Source: an uncultured Acetatifactor sp. (GTDB lineage Bacteria > Bacillota > Clostridia > Lachnospirales > Lachnospiraceae). From it: a DNA stretch of 64,000 bases. Location: assembly GCA_910584865.1 (NCBI GenBank), contig CAJUCE010000014.1:60964-124963 (forward strand), given 5' to 3'. The position numbers and the translations under genes are program-made. Below the pieces are notes generated by a model that was not told the DNA's origin, made no database searches, and saw only the letters and a list, made by a program, of their open reading frames with translations. Of the stretch, positions 24,372 through 33,862 are shown piece after piece (position 1 is the stretch's first letter; every line of letters begins with the position of its first letter).

Positions 24372-25654
24372 GTTTCCATTTTCCTTTCCGATTCCTTCCT
24401 GCTCATAAGAAAAAGCGTCCAGATCAACCACAATTCATTGACGGCTATGGTATATCTATAGTCCATGACACCGGCCCCCCGCAGGACCAGTATCAGCACT
24501 GCAATCCCCGCGACTCCAATACAGGCACAGACCTTCCTTACGGCGGCCGGCCAGTCCGCATCCCCTGCCGAAAAAAGGGTGAGCAGCAATGTGAGGCAGA
24601 TGCTGCACGGAAACCACCAGCATTCATAATCCACATAGATCCTTGTCAAAATCGGCGCATGCGTCCGCATAACCTCATAATTCCGCCCCGTACAGGAATC
24701 ATACAGCCCGCCTTCGAGCTGCATTCTGACTACCACCGGACTGATGATATATCCAAGCCCGTCCCAGCCCATCTGGCCGATCACCGCATGCGTATTTTCC
24801 TTCCAGCCGATCCCGGCTATCTTGCGGTACCATTCCTTTGCCGTCTCTGCGTCCGCGCTGCTCTCAATGGCTTCCTCCAGCAGTTTCCAGTTACCGGGGG
24901 CGAAGGACGCCTCCCACAGCACATTTTCCGTAACCGACTGCAGTTCTTCCGGCCATTGCTCCCAGTCAGACAACATACTGGGCCATGCGAAGCGGCTGGC
25001 CATTGCGGATGCAAAACTTCCTGCCGGCTCTCCCCGCTTCCCGGCATCCGCCCATCCTGACAGGCCCGCGATCATTCCCACACATCCCAAAACAATTGCC
25101 GCGGATCCCAAAAGCTGCCGCCGGCTCTTTTTCTTTCCGGCCTTCCCGTTCGGCCTGCCGTCCGTACCGGGCATTTCATCCCCGGAACAACCGCAAGGCT
25201 TCCCGGTCTTCTGAAATCCCCCCGGACCTCCCAGCAGGATAAAGAAAATCACCAGCAGCAAAGTACCCATCAGAGAATAAGGCTGCAAGGCCAGATGACA
25301 CTGCATCGCAAACGGAAAGGTCAGCAGGGCCAGCCCTCCCCACAAGGCAAAGCTTTTTGCGGTCCGCCGAAATCCTCCCAGAAAAACAAATCCTGCAAAA
25401 AAAGCCGCCACAAGCTGCAGCAGATACAATATCTGCGGTATCTCTCCCGCCAATTTGAACAGCCCTCCGTACAATGCGGAATCCGGTTCGCCAAAGTCCT
25501 GAACCTGTGTAAAATTACAGACCATCCAGGCCAGTCCCAGCAGTATCCGGATCGTAAGGCCGATAAACAGAATGCCTCTGATCACTGCCCTGATATGCAC
25601 TGCCCCTCTTTCTATTAATTGCATCCGAATTCTCCGCAATGTTTCCGCTCCCAT
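24368..25654 (-). CDS. hypothetical polytopic membrane protein
   Basis: About 428 residues (ATG at 25654; a GTG at 25696 is also possible). Around four spans at the N-terminus, a soluble loop at about 145-190, a span, an extracytoplasmic domain of about 120 residues rich in Trp (SDWEQWPEELQSV, YRKIAGIGW), then two or three C-terminal spans. I do not recognise the family. Its position in a run of three membrane genes at the end of the glycan cluster suggests a GT-C-like or polymerase role. Confidence 0.55.
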   Translation of the reverse strand: MGAETLRRIRMQLIERGAVHIRAVIRGILFIGLTIRILLGLAWMVCNFTQVQDFGEPDSALYGGLFKLAGEIPQILYLLQLVAAFFAGFVFLGGFRRTAKSFALWGGLALLTFPFAMQCHLALQPYSLMGTLLLVIFFILLGGPGGFQKTGKPCGCSGDEMPGTDGRPNGKAGKKKSRRQLLGSAAIVLGCVGMIAGLSGWADAGKRGEPAGSFASAMASRFAWPSMLSDWEQWPEELQSVTENVLWEASFAPGNWKLLEEAIESSADAETAKEWYRKIAGIGWKENTHAVIGQMGWDGLGYIISPVVVRMQLEGGLYDSCTGRNYEVMRTHAPILTRIYVDYECWWFPCSICLTLLLTLFSAGDADWPAAVRKVCACIGVAGIAVLILVLRGAGVMDYRYTIAVNELWLIWTLFLMSRKESERKMET

Positions 25655-25770
25655 GCCTCCAGTCCCCCAATGTATTAATTCTTGCGTAATCAACACTCAT
25701 TGTCCACACCATTCCTGCGCTGCCGTCAGCAAGAGCACCCGCCTCATCCGCTCTCTCCTCCGCCTTGTCC

Positions 25771-25784
25771 TGACGTGGACGTCA
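25771..25784. promoter_or_regulatory. TGACGT-GG-ACGTCA palindrome
   Basis: A perfect 6-bp inverted repeat with a two-base centre in the 120-base gap below wecE. It may be a protein site controlling the last three membrane genes; no good promoter is visible beside it. Confidence 0.3.
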
Positions 25785-25819
25785 TGTATACATTATGCAG
25801 AAATTAATACGGTGGTATA

Positions 25820-26950
25820 CTAGACGTAAAATTGCTTTATCATATCACAGATATAGTCCACTTCATCCCCGCTCAGGCCGTAGTACATAGGCAGACGGGC
25901 CAGGCGTTCGCTCTCCTTGGTAGTATACCTGTCCGTTCCGTGGAAACGGCCGAACCGCTTTCCTGCAGGAGCTGTATGAAGCGGGATATAATGAAATACC
26001 GACATGATACCCTTCTCCTTCAAATACGCAATCAGAGCAGTCCGTTCATCCAGATCCGCCGCTTTCAAATAAAACATATGTGCATTGTGCACACAGCCCT
26101 CCGGCACCACCGGCAATTCCACCTTTCCTGCCCCCGCCAGGGGCTCCAGATTCTCATAATAACGGTTCCAGAGCGCAAGCCTGGCCTCATTGATATCATC
26201 CGCAATCTCCAGCTGCGCATACAGATAGGCCGCGTTCATATCGCTGGGCAGATAGGAAGAACCATAATTCATCCAAGTATACTTATCGATCTGCCCGCGG
26301 TAATATTTGCTGCGGTTTGTTCCCTTTTCCCGGATGATCTCCGCCTCTTCCACATCCTTCTGGTCTCGGATCAGCAGCGCCCCGCCTTCGCCCATGCTGT
26401 AATTCTTGGTTTCATGGAAGCTGAAGCAGCCGAAATTTCCGATGGTTCCCAGAGCCTGTCCCTTATAGGAAGCCATGATGCCCTGTGCCGCATCCTCAAT
26501 CACCGCCAGATGATATTTGTCCGCAATCTCCATAATGGTGTCCATCTCGCAGGCCACTCCCGCGTAATGCACCGGCACAATGGCCTTCGTCCGCTTTGTC
26601 ACGGCTGCCTCTATCAGCTTCTCGTCTATATTCATGGTATCCGGCCGGATATCTACGAACACAGGAACCGCCCCCCTGAGCACAAAAGCATCTGCCGTGG
26701 ACACGAAGGTAAATGACGGCATAATGACTTCATCCCCCGGCTTCAGATCGGAAAGCAACAATGCCGCCAGCTCCGTCGCATGGGTGCAGGATGTGGTCAG
26801 GAGACATTTTGCGGTTCCTGTCCTTTTTTCGATCCATTCATTACATTTTTTGGTATAGTTCCCGTCCCCGCAGATCTTCTGATTTCTCACACATTCCTGA
26901 ATATACTCCATGGCCTTGTCTGCATGGGGCGGTACATTGAATTTTATCAT
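25820..26950 (-). CDS. wecE: dTDP-4-amino-4,6-dideoxygalactose transaminase
   Basis: 376 residues, DegT/DnrJ/EryC1 family, closest by eye to RffA/WecE: SCTHATELAALLL, GDEVIMPSFTFVSTADAFVLRG, VIEDAAQG, and FSFHETKNYSMGEGG with the PLP-binding Lys. It converts dTDP-4-keto-6-deoxyglucose (from rfbB) to dTDP-Fuc4N with glutamate as amino donor. It overlaps the upstream GT2 stop by 4 bases (ATGA). Start at 26950 by family alignment. Confidence 0.88.
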   Translation of the reverse strand: MIKFNVPPHADKAMEYIQECVRNQKICGDGNYTKKCNEWIEKRTGTAKCLLTTSCTHATELAALLLSDLKPGDEVIMPSFTFVSTADAFVLRGAVPVFVDIRPDTMNIDEKLIEAAVTKRTKAIVPVHYAGVACEMDTIMEIADKYHLAVIEDAAQGIMASYKGQALGTIGNFGCFSFHETKNYSMGEGGALLIRDQKDVEEAEIIREKGTNRSKYYRGQIDKYTWMNYGSSYLPSDMNAAYLYAQLEIADDINEARLALWNRYYENLEPLAGAGKVELPVVPEGCVHNAHMFYLKAADLDERTALIAYLKEKGIMSVFHYIPLHTAPAGKRFGRFHGTDRYTTKESERLARLPMYYGLSGDEVDYICDMIKQFYV

Positions 26951-27930
26951 GATGACACCTCGTTTTCTTCTTCGTCTGTTTGAAAAGCCCTTCGGCAGCT
27001 TTTCCTTTCTGCTTCCTTTGTCCTGCGGCTGATGATATACTTGGGCCGTCCCTTGACCTCTTCATAAATCCTGGCAATATAATGGCCGATAATCCCCAGG
27101 CTCAGCATCAGGAATCCCCCGATAATCAAAATCAGAAGAATCACCGTGGTAAAGCCTTCCACAGCCGTCCCCGACATAAACTTGACCAGGGTCTGGATAA
27201 ACAGCACCACACTGAAGAGTATGGACACCAGCCCCATCACCGTCACCAGCTGCAGCGGCAGTGTGCTGAAGGATGTGGCATTGGTTACGGCGTATTTCAT
27301 CAGACTGAAAAAGGACCATTTGCTCTCTCCGAATTGCCGCTCCTGTACCTCATAGGTAACGGACTCCGTCCGAAATCCCACCCAGAAGCTCAGCGCCCGG
27401 AAAAAGGTATTGCGCTCCGGCAGCGTCAGGAGCACATCCACCACTTTCCGATCCAACAGCTTAAAGTCAGAAGAGGCATTCATATCCATCCGGATCAGCC
27501 CGCTCATAATCTTGTAGAACAGGCCTGCCGAAAGCTTATGGGCAACGCTCTCCTTCCCACGGCTCTGCTTGATTCCTTCCACCACCTCGGCGCCCTCCAG
27601 CCACAGCTGCCACATCTTCGGAATTACCTCCGGCGGATGCTGCAGGTCACAGTCCATCACAATGACAGCATTCCCCCCGGTCAACTTCAATCCTGCGAAA
27701 ATAGCCGCCTCCTTGCCGAAATTACGGGAGAATTCCGCCCCCCTGATCCTGGGATTTTCCTCTGCCGCCTTTTGTATCTCTGAAAAGGTCCCGTCCCTGG
27801 AACCGTCGCTGATAAATACCAACTCGTATTCTATCCCATTTGCTTCCAACAGTCCCGACAATACCCTGACTGTATTGGAAATATTCTGTTCTTCGTTATA
27901 GGCCGGCAAAACGATTGATAAAAGAGCCAT
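26947..27930 (-). CDS. GT2 glycosyltransferase with two C-terminal membrane spans (ArnC/GtrB-like)
   Basis: 327 residues. GT-A domain: LSIVLPAYNEE, ELVFISDGSRDGT, and VIVMDCDLQHPPE with the DxD motif. Two spans at about 230-252 and 264-288, then a basic tail. Proteins of this layout put a sugar on undecaprenyl phosphate, to be used by a membrane transferase such as the GtrII-like protein encoded immediately upstream. Overlaps wecE. Confidence 0.85.
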   Translation of the reverse strand: MALLSIVLPAYNEEQNISNTVRVLSGLLEANGIEYELVFISDGSRDGTFSEIQKAAEENPRIRGAEFSRNFGKEAAIFAGLKLTGGNAVIVMDCDLQHPPEVIPKMWQLWLEGAEVVEGIKQSRGKESVAHKLSAGLFYKIMSGLIRMDMNASSDFKLLDRKVVDVLLTLPERNTFFRALSFWVGFRTESVTYEVQERQFGESKWSFFSLMKYAVTNATSFSTLPLQLVTVMGLVSILFSVVLFIQTLVKFMSGTAVEGFTTVILLILIIGGFLMLSLGIIGHYIARIYEEVKGRPKYIISRRTKEAERKSCRRAFQTDEEENEVSS

Positions 27931-27942
27931 CTTTTCTCCTTC

Positions 27943-29505
27943 TCAGCGATTCGCGTTCTCTGTCTTAATGTACAGGATTCCGTCGATGATCCGCATGGAA
28001 TCCGCCCCCGGGAAGCTGTCCATATCCTTATATTCCTCCGAATAGTACATTTCCTCCATAGCTTCCGGAGGGAGAATATTCAGGCTCGCTCCCAGATAGT
28101 GCCTGATAAAAAGCTGATAGTTCCTGCCTGTATACAGCAGACTGTCCCCGTTCATGCCGATCATGCCGCCGGTTACGGGAAGTGTGATATCCGTAGGCGG
28201 ATATTGCTCGTCTCCCACCACCCCCACCATGGCGATGGGGATACCCGGATAATATCCTTGTGTCTGTTCGATTCTGTCCAACAGCCGGACACAGTAGGCG
28301 TAGGTTTTCTCGTAGCGCTTCTGTAGATTGGAGTAGGCAATGTTGTCCGTAACGGCATAGCAAAATAGCAGAACAGCCGCGCCGCACAGTGCCCCCCACT
28401 CCATCCAGGCCCTGCCCTTTCCTTCCGGTATGCCATTGCTCACCAGCGCTGCCGCCCCCATCAGGTACAGCACCCACTGATATCGCATCAACAGATGGTA
28501 ATTCACATCGGGAGAAATCAGCAGAATGATATTTGTCACCAGGGGCAAAATCAGCGCCATTAATATCATTATACCGAATATCCAGGGATTCTTCCAGTAT
28601 TTTCTGCTGCGAATCCGCAAAACCACGCATACCGCCGCAGAAACCGTCAGCACGCACGCCGCCGTCAGGGAAAACACATTCTGAAACAGTACATTTCCCC
28701 TGAGTGTAAAACTGAAAAAATCCCTGTACATCCGAATAATTCCGGAGACAAGCCCGCCTCCCCCAAATCCGCCGGCCATGGCGTCAATCCCCTGATAAGC
28801 CGCCAGCGTCTTCCCCTGCAGCCGCAATAAAATCTGCAGGATAGCATAGTACAACACAGCTCCCAAAATCCCCATAGCCGGATACCTCAGGATGTCCGTC
28901 CATCTGCGCACTTCCTTTTCGGTCTGAGCCATCGCTTCATCCAGCGTCTTCCACACAGCAAATACAGATAAAATCATGGCAAAGGCCAGATAGCCCTGAT
29001 AAATGCCCAGGCTGAATGCCAGACAGACTGCACCGGGCAGAAAACCGCAGCGGTATTTTGCGGTAAAAAGCACCGCTGCCGCAGCCAGAAGCATCGCAAG
29101 CATATAACCGTCCAGCGTATACACATAGGCAAATGTGGAAGCCAGCGCCGGAAAAACAGCAAGCAGGCAGCTGCACAATATCACAGCCCACCGCTTTCTC
29201 ACTTCCAGCAGCTCACAGACCACCGCAGCCGTAATCCCCAAAAACAGCAGCCCCAGCAGGCCGATCAGCCACGGGATGGTATAATACGAGGAAAATCCGC
29301 AGGCAACCGTCAGGAACCACCTGCCGGAGGTAATCATATTTTGATCAAAATAAAGGCTGTCCAGCCCGTCATGATTGGGAATATCCGCCAGCAGCATGGG
29401 CATATGAACCAGCAATCCCGCCAGAAAGCAGCTCAGGAAAGCCGTCTTCCACTCCTGTCTGATTTTCCCGTATAGTATATGAAAAGCCTCCGCAGGTGCC
29501 TTCAT
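27943..29505 (-). CDS. GtrII-type membrane glucosyltransferase
   Basis: 520 residues with about eleven spans. The N-terminal motif LADIPNHDGLDSLYFDQNMITSGRWF, with an acidic DGLD in the first outer loop, is characteristic of the Glucos_trans_II (GtrII) family. These enzymes take a polyprenyl-phosphate sugar and add it to a polymer outside the membrane. The adjacent ArnC-like GT2 would supply the donor. A soluble region of about 80 residues ends the protein. 4-base overlap with the SGNH gene upstream. Confidence 0.75.
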   Translation of the reverse strand: MKAPAEAFHILYGKIRQEWKTAFLSCFLAGLLVHMPMLLADIPNHDGLDSLYFDQNMITSGRWFLTVACGFSSYYTIPWLIGLLGLLFLGITAAVVCELLEVRKRWAVILCSCLLAVFPALASTFAYVYTLDGYMLAMLLAAAAVLFTAKYRCGFLPGAVCLAFSLGIYQGYLAFAMILSVFAVWKTLDEAMAQTEKEVRRWTDILRYPAMGILGAVLYYAILQILLRLQGKTLAAYQGIDAMAGGFGGGGLVSGIIRMYRDFFSFTLRGNVLFQNVFSLTAACVLTVSAAVCVVLRIRSRKYWKNPWIFGIMILMALILPLVTNIILLISPDVNYHLLMRYQWVLYLMGAAALVSNGIPEGKGRAWMEWGALCGAAVLLFCYAVTDNIAYSNLQKRYEKTYAYCVRLLDRIEQTQGYYPGIPIAMVGVVGDEQYPPTDITLPVTGGMIGMNGDSLLYTGRNYQLFIRHYLGASLNILPPEAMEEMYYSEEYKDMDSFPGADSMRIIDGILYIKTENANR

Positions 29506-30362
29506 TGTACCGTCTCTCCTTTCGACAAAGCCTGTGCAATCCGCCGGGCCAGTTTTTCCCGGCCAGCCTCATTGGGATGCAGACCGTCCCTGGTATAGAG
29601 ATCCTTGTCTTCCCATTTTTCATGAGGATAAAAGTCATGATACACATCGATGACCTCTAGCCCCAGCTCCTCCCCTGCCCGAAACTGGGCATCCACATAA
29701 TCTTCCAATACACCGCTGCCCTGATCCGCTTCCTCGCAGGTCAGCCCGGTGTAGATATACCAGGTATAGGTAGGTGTCACCAGCACGATCCGAATGTCGG
29801 GATTTACTCTGCGCAAATCACGCACCGCACTCCGCAGCGCCCCCAGATATGTGTATTCATCGTAAAGATCTTCCGGGTTCTCTATGGGGATCGCCGCATG
29901 ATAATCATTGATTCCGTGCTGGATCAAGACCATTTCCACCTGAGAGAAATCCATCATCTCCAGGCTGTTGAGCACTTCCCTGAAATATTCCGTCTTATTC
30001 TCCCGTATCCTGAGGGACTGCTGTACCGCGAAATCCTGCGCGAGCACCGCCTTGGCCAACCCGGCCATGGACAGGGAGCCTTTTGCATAATCCATTCTCC
30101 TGTCATCTCCGGTCCTGCCCATGCAGGTTCCCCCCATGGCAGCGTTGTACACGGATTTCCCCAGCAGTTCCTGCAATCTGGCCGGGACAGCCGTCTCGTC
30201 TCTGGTTTCTCCGAATACGCTGTCTCCGAAAGTGACGATCTGTGCCTCCAGCCTTGCTATCCCCTCCGACCGCCCCCGGTATGTGGCCAGAAACAACAAT
30301 ACAAACAAAAAGACAGAAGCCCCGCCATATAAAATACTTCGCCGCCTGTTCTGTCTGCTCAT
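29502..30362 (-). CDS. membrane-anchored SGNH/GDSL hydrolase
   Basis: 286 residues. One span at about 9-27, then an extracytoplasmic SGNH domain with all blocks intact: VTFGDSVF (Ser), the AMGG block, QHGINDY (Gly and Asn), and RDGLHPNEAG (catalytic Asp and His). Likely an O-acyl esterase or acyltransferase on the surface glycan. GGGAGGAG six bases before the ATG at 30362 favours this start over 30413. Confidence 0.82.
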   Translation of the reverse strand: MSRQNRRRSILYGGASVFLFVLLFLATYRGRSEGIARLEAQIVTFGDSVFGETRDETAVPARLQELLGKSVYNAAMGGTCMGRTGDDRRMDYAKGSLSMAGLAKAVLAQDFAVQQSLRIRENKTEYFREVLNSLEMMDFSQVEMVLIQHGINDYHAAIPIENPEDLYDEYTYLGALRSAVRDLRRVNPDIRIVLVTPTYTWYIYTGLTCEEADQGSGVLEDYVDAQFRAGEELGLEVIDVYHDFYPHEKWEDKDLYTRDGLHPNEAGREKLARRIAQALSKGETVQ

Positions 30363-30397
30363 AGTCTCCTCCCTTCCGCCGCTCTTCCCGCCTCTGT

Positions 30398-31441
30398 TCA
30401 GACTTCCGCGCATGCCCTGCTGCAGCTCATATCATCCAGCACCTTTGCAATGCGCTCTGCCCCCCGGCCATCCACCACCTGTCTCAATCTTTTGCTGCAG
30501 GCTAAGCGCAGCTTCGAATCGGCAGCCAGCATTGCTGTTTTTTCCACCAGCTCATCCAGCATGGCCTCTTTCCGGGTCAGATAATTCCCCCCGAAAACGG
30601 TCAGCCCCCGCTCTTTGAATCCCTCCACGATACGCTCCTGATTGTCCACAAAGGAAAAACATAACAGAGGAACTCCCACCGCACTCAGCTCATACATTGT
30701 AGATCCGCCTGCTGTGACAGCAATGTCACTTTCCTGCATCAGCTCCTTCATATTTCTGACATTTCTGTAGATCCGCACATTTCCATGCGCCCTCTCCAAA
30801 GTCTGCAGCTCCCTCAGATGAACATTGTACGCCCCGCTGACCACAGAATAGTTCAGCCTCATCGTCCCGGGGTTTTCCAGCGCTCTTTCCAGAAACTGCC
30901 CCGCCAGATTATACCTGTCGCTTCCGCCGGTTGTCACAAGCACCCGGGATGCCCGGGGACGCACCTCATAGGGCGCCTCCAGGAAATCTTCCCGCAGAGG
31001 CGCATAGGCCGGCCCCAGGAGCAACCTGGTATCTTTCGTCTCTCCGTAAAGGGAACTTTCCGCAAAAATGTTGTAATTAATCAGCACATCCACCGGCAGT
31101 TCCTTCCGGCCCATATCGTCCATATAGCCTACCGGCATCCATTTCCCCGCTTTTTCAAAATACCCTTTTGTCACATAATAGGAGTCTGCCAGGAAAAATC
31201 CTTTTTGCCCTCCTGCAAGGACGGATTCCAGTATCTCCAGTTCTCCCTCCGGATTCCTGTAATCGGTATGCAGCACCCGATAATCCTGCTCTCGCTCCTG
31301 AAGCAGGGGCAGCGCCGCCTCGTCCGCCGTGAGAAAGCACACCTGCTTTCCCTTTTGCTTCAGCGCGGCAGCAATGGACAGACAGCGCATCACATGCCCT
31401 GTGCCGATCTCCCGGTTAGCATCCGCACGAATCCAGATCAT
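30398..31441 (-). CDS. pseG: PseG-like UDP-sugar hydrolase
   Basis: 347 residues. IRADANREIGTGHVMRCLSIA carries the GTGHxMRC motif with catalytic His16. LVTTGGSDRYN and ITAGGSTMYELSAVGVP-type motifs (here AVTAGGSTMYEL) are those of the MurG-like fold. PseG cleaves UDP from UDP-2,4-diacetamido-2,4,6-trideoxy-L-altrose. It overlaps the pseI fusion by 4 bases and sits beside pseF, completing the last three steps to a CMP-nonulosonate. Confidence 0.85.
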   Translation of the reverse strand: MIWIRADANREIGTGHVMRCLSIAAALKQKGKQVCFLTADEAALPLLQEREQDYRVLHTDYRNPEGELEILESVLAGGQKGFFLADSYYVTKGYFEKAGKWMPVGYMDDMGRKELPVDVLINYNIFAESSLYGETKDTRLLLGPAYAPLREDFLEAPYEVRPRASRVLVTTGGSDRYNLAGQFLERALENPGTMRLNYSVVSGAYNVHLRELQTLERAHGNVRIYRNVRNMKELMQESDIAVTAGGSTMYELSAVGVPLLCFSFVDNQERIVEGFKERGLTVFGGNYLTRKEAMLDELVEKTAMLAADSKLRLACSKRLRQVVDGRGAERIAKVLDDMSCSRACAEV

Positions 31442-33096
31442 GGCATCTCCTTCCGATACCGCTCCTTAAATTCGGCAATCCGCTCCCCCCATTGGAAAGG
31501 CACCTGTTCCTGAATCACTTCCAGCTCTCTCATCTTGTTGTAAGTGCCGATGCCGCTCTGCTTCACCGGCGTGATGCGGCCGTCCCTGATATCCTCCCAG
31601 TTTTCCTTAAACAGGTCCTTGACCTCCTGCATTAGCTTTTCGTAAGAGGAAGTGAATGTCTCCTGTGATTCGTCGAATTTCACTTCCTTCTGGCAGAGAA
31701 TATCGCCTGTATCCAGTCCCTTGTCCATCAGGTGTATGGTGACGCCCTTAGGGGTATCGTCCATAAAGCTGAAAAAGTTAGGACTGGATCCCCGGTTGTA
31801 AGGCAGCAGAGAGATGTGAAGATTGATCACTCTGTCCGGAAGAAGCTCCAGTACCTCTTTGGAAACCAGGTGCCGGTAGTTAAAGCTGATGACAAAGGAC
31901 GGCTGCAGTTCCCGCACCATCTCCACAGTGAGCTTATTCTCGATTCTGAAGACTCTCCCCTCCTTTGACGCAAGCCATTCCTGCAGATCAGCGGTATTGT
32001 CATTGTTCGTTGCAAACAGTATGGCCCCCTTTTCCAGCGCCTCAAAGGAAAGCGGCGTTCCTCTCTCCAGATCTCTGTCCGCCTTCATTCCGCAGATATC
32101 CCTGTAATACTTTGGTTTCAATCCGTACCCGGGCCGGATAATGCGGATATTTTCTTCTGTCAATGTCTCTCCTTTGGCGATATCCTTCACGGCGAATATG
32201 GATCTGCGAAATACCATACTGCTCTTCTCTTCCTCCGCCACGCCGTAAGAAGGCTGCCCTATCGCCTTCTCCGCCATGCGGATCTGCGTTACCATATCCC
32301 TATATTCTCCGGGGGTCATGGAAAAGGAGGCGTCCGGATTTTCAATTTCCCGGCTGATGCAGAAATGCTTCTCGATGATTTTCGCTCCCAGCCCCACTGC
32401 CGTCACTGCACTTATGGTCCCCAGAGAATGGTCCGAGAGACCGATAGGAATCCCGAACTGCTTCACCATATCCCGAATAGTACTCAGATTCATCCGCTCC
32501 GGATCCGCCGGATAGACGCTGGAACACCGAAGCAATGCCAGCTGCCGGTTCCCTGTACTGTAGACCGCGTCCACGGCTTCATGAATTTCTTCCAATGTTG
32601 CCAGGCCGGTAGATAAGATGACAGGCTTTCCCTTGGAGGCCACATACTCTACCAACGGCAGATCCACCATCTCAAACGACGCAATCTTATAAAACGCAAC
32701 GCCCAGCTCCTCCAGGAAATCCACGGAAGTTTTGTCAAAAGGTGTGGAAAGGAAATCGATTCCCGCCTTTCTGGCCTCTTCCTGCAAGATCCCCTGCCAT
32801 TCCCAGGGCATATACCCCTTTCCATAGAGCTGATACAGATTCTCCCCTTCCCAGGTGCCGTTTTTCACCTGAAAATAAGAATTGCTGCAGTCGATGGTCA
32901 GCGTATCCGGCGTGTAAGTCTGCACCTTGATACAGTCCGCACCGCTCTCTGCCGCCGCGTGTATGATCTCCTTCGCCCGTTCCAGACTGCCCGCGTGATT
33001 GGCCGACATCTCCGCAATCATATAGACGGGATGCCCCTCTCCTATGAGCCGATCTCCAACCTGAATCTCAATAAAATCTCTTTTCCTGTCTGCCAT
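31438..33096 (-). CDS. nonulosonate synthase (PseI/NeuB) fused to a formyltransferase domain
   Basis: 552 residues against about 350 for PseI alone. NeuB barrel at about 25-270 (IAEMSANHAGSLERAKEI, DCIKVQTYTPDT, LSDHSLGTISAVTAVGLGAKIIEKHF). SAF domain at about 290-350 (RRSIFAVKDIAKGETLTEENI). Formyl_trans_N-like domain at about 354-480 with NLHISLLPYNRGSSPN and DKGLDTGDILCQKEV, the His and Asp of 10-formyl-tetrahydrofolate transferases. The first part condenses PEP with a diacetamido-trideoxyhexose to pseudaminic acid or a close relative. The second part could N-formylate the sugar amine. The fusion is in one uninterrupted frame. Confidence 0.85.
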   Translation of the reverse strand: MADRKRDFIEIQVGDRLIGEGHPVYMIAEMSANHAGSLERAKEIIHAAAESGADCIKVQTYTPDTLTIDCSNSYFQVKNGTWEGENLYQLYGKGYMPWEWQGILQEEARKAGIDFLSTPFDKTSVDFLEELGVAFYKIASFEMVDLPLVEYVASKGKPVILSTGLATLEEIHEAVDAVYSTGNRQLALLRCSSVYPADPERMNLSTIRDMVKQFGIPIGLSDHSLGTISAVTAVGLGAKIIEKHFCISREIENPDASFSMTPGEYRDMVTQIRMAEKAIGQPSYGVAEEEKSSMVFRRSIFAVKDIAKGETLTEENIRIIRPGYGLKPKYYRDICGMKADRDLERGTPLSFEALEKGAILFATNNDNTADLQEWLASKEGRVFRIENKLTVEMVRELQPSFVISFNYRHLVSKEVLELLPDRVINLHISLLPYNRGSSPNFFSFMDDTPKGVTIHLMDKGLDTGDILCQKEVKFDESQETFTSSYEKLMQEVKDLFKENWEDIRDGRITPVKQSGIGTYNKMRELEVIQEQVPFQWGERIAEFKERYRKEMP

Positions 33097-33123
33097 CTTT
33101 CTGCCTCCATAATGACACCCATG

Positions 33124-33822
33124 TCATTCCCCTTGTTTTTCATGCAACAACTGGTATTTTACCTCTGCCAGCTTCCAATCCTCCTCCGTATCGATGTCCT
33201 GAACCTCCAGTTCCGACAAAATAAACGGCAATGTCTTCTCCATTACCAGAGCCTGCTGTCTGCGAAAGCTCTCTGTCCTCAAACAATAGAACTGCCCTGC
33301 ATCATGGTAATACGGCTCCAGATCCTGCGATCTGGCATTGCGATACTCCGGCCATTTGAATCTCAACAGCCCGTCCTCCTCTACCAGGCATCTCTGCGGC
33401 GGAAAGCTGAACCTTACAACCGGCTGCACACAGTCCGCCCCGGAATTTTCCAGCAATGTCATAGCCTCCTCTAATCTCTTCGGTGTGAGAAACGGAGCCG
33501 TGGGGTATATACAGCAAACCAGATCAAACGCACTGCCCCTCTTCTCATATTCCTCCAACACTTCCAGCACCACCTGCGCCGTAGAAGCGAAATCGCCGGC
33601 CGCTTCCGGACTCCGGAAAAAGGGCACATCTGCCCCGAACCGCCGGGCCGTCTCCGCAATCCCTTCGTCCTCCGTCGATACCATCACCGTATCAAACACG
33701 CCGCACTTCAAAGCCGCCTCTATGGAATAGGCCAGTATGGGCCTTCCGCAGAATTCCTTGATATTTTTATGGGGAATCCGCTTGCTGCCTCCTCTGGCTG
33801 TAATGATCGCCGCCTTTTTCAT
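33124..33822 (-). CDS. pseF: CMP-pseudaminic acid (acylneuraminate) cytidylyltransferase
   Basis: 232 residues, the normal size when started at MKKAAIITARGGSKRIPHKNI (ATG 33822), which carries the CTP-binding motif. Also visible: YSIEAALKCGVFD, VSTEDEGIA, CIYPTAPFLTPKRLEEA and EVQDIDTEEDWKLAE. It activates the nonulosonate with CTP for transfer. The frame is open up to 33888, but the extension has no family counterpart. Confidence 0.88.
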   Translation of the reverse strand: MKKAAIITARGGSKRIPHKNIKEFCGRPILAYSIEAALKCGVFDTVMVSTEDEGIAETARRFGADVPFFRSPEAAGDFASTAQVVLEVLEEYEKRGSAFDLVCCIYPTAPFLTPKRLEEAMTLLENSGADCVQPVVRFSFPPQRCLVEEDGLLRFKWPEYRNARSQDLEPYYHDAGQFYCLRTESFRRQQALVMEKTLPFILSELEVQDIDTEEDWKLAEVKYQLLHEKQGE

Positions 33823-33862
33823 CCGTTTATCTGCCTCTCTTTCTTTCAAAGTCCCGGAGACC

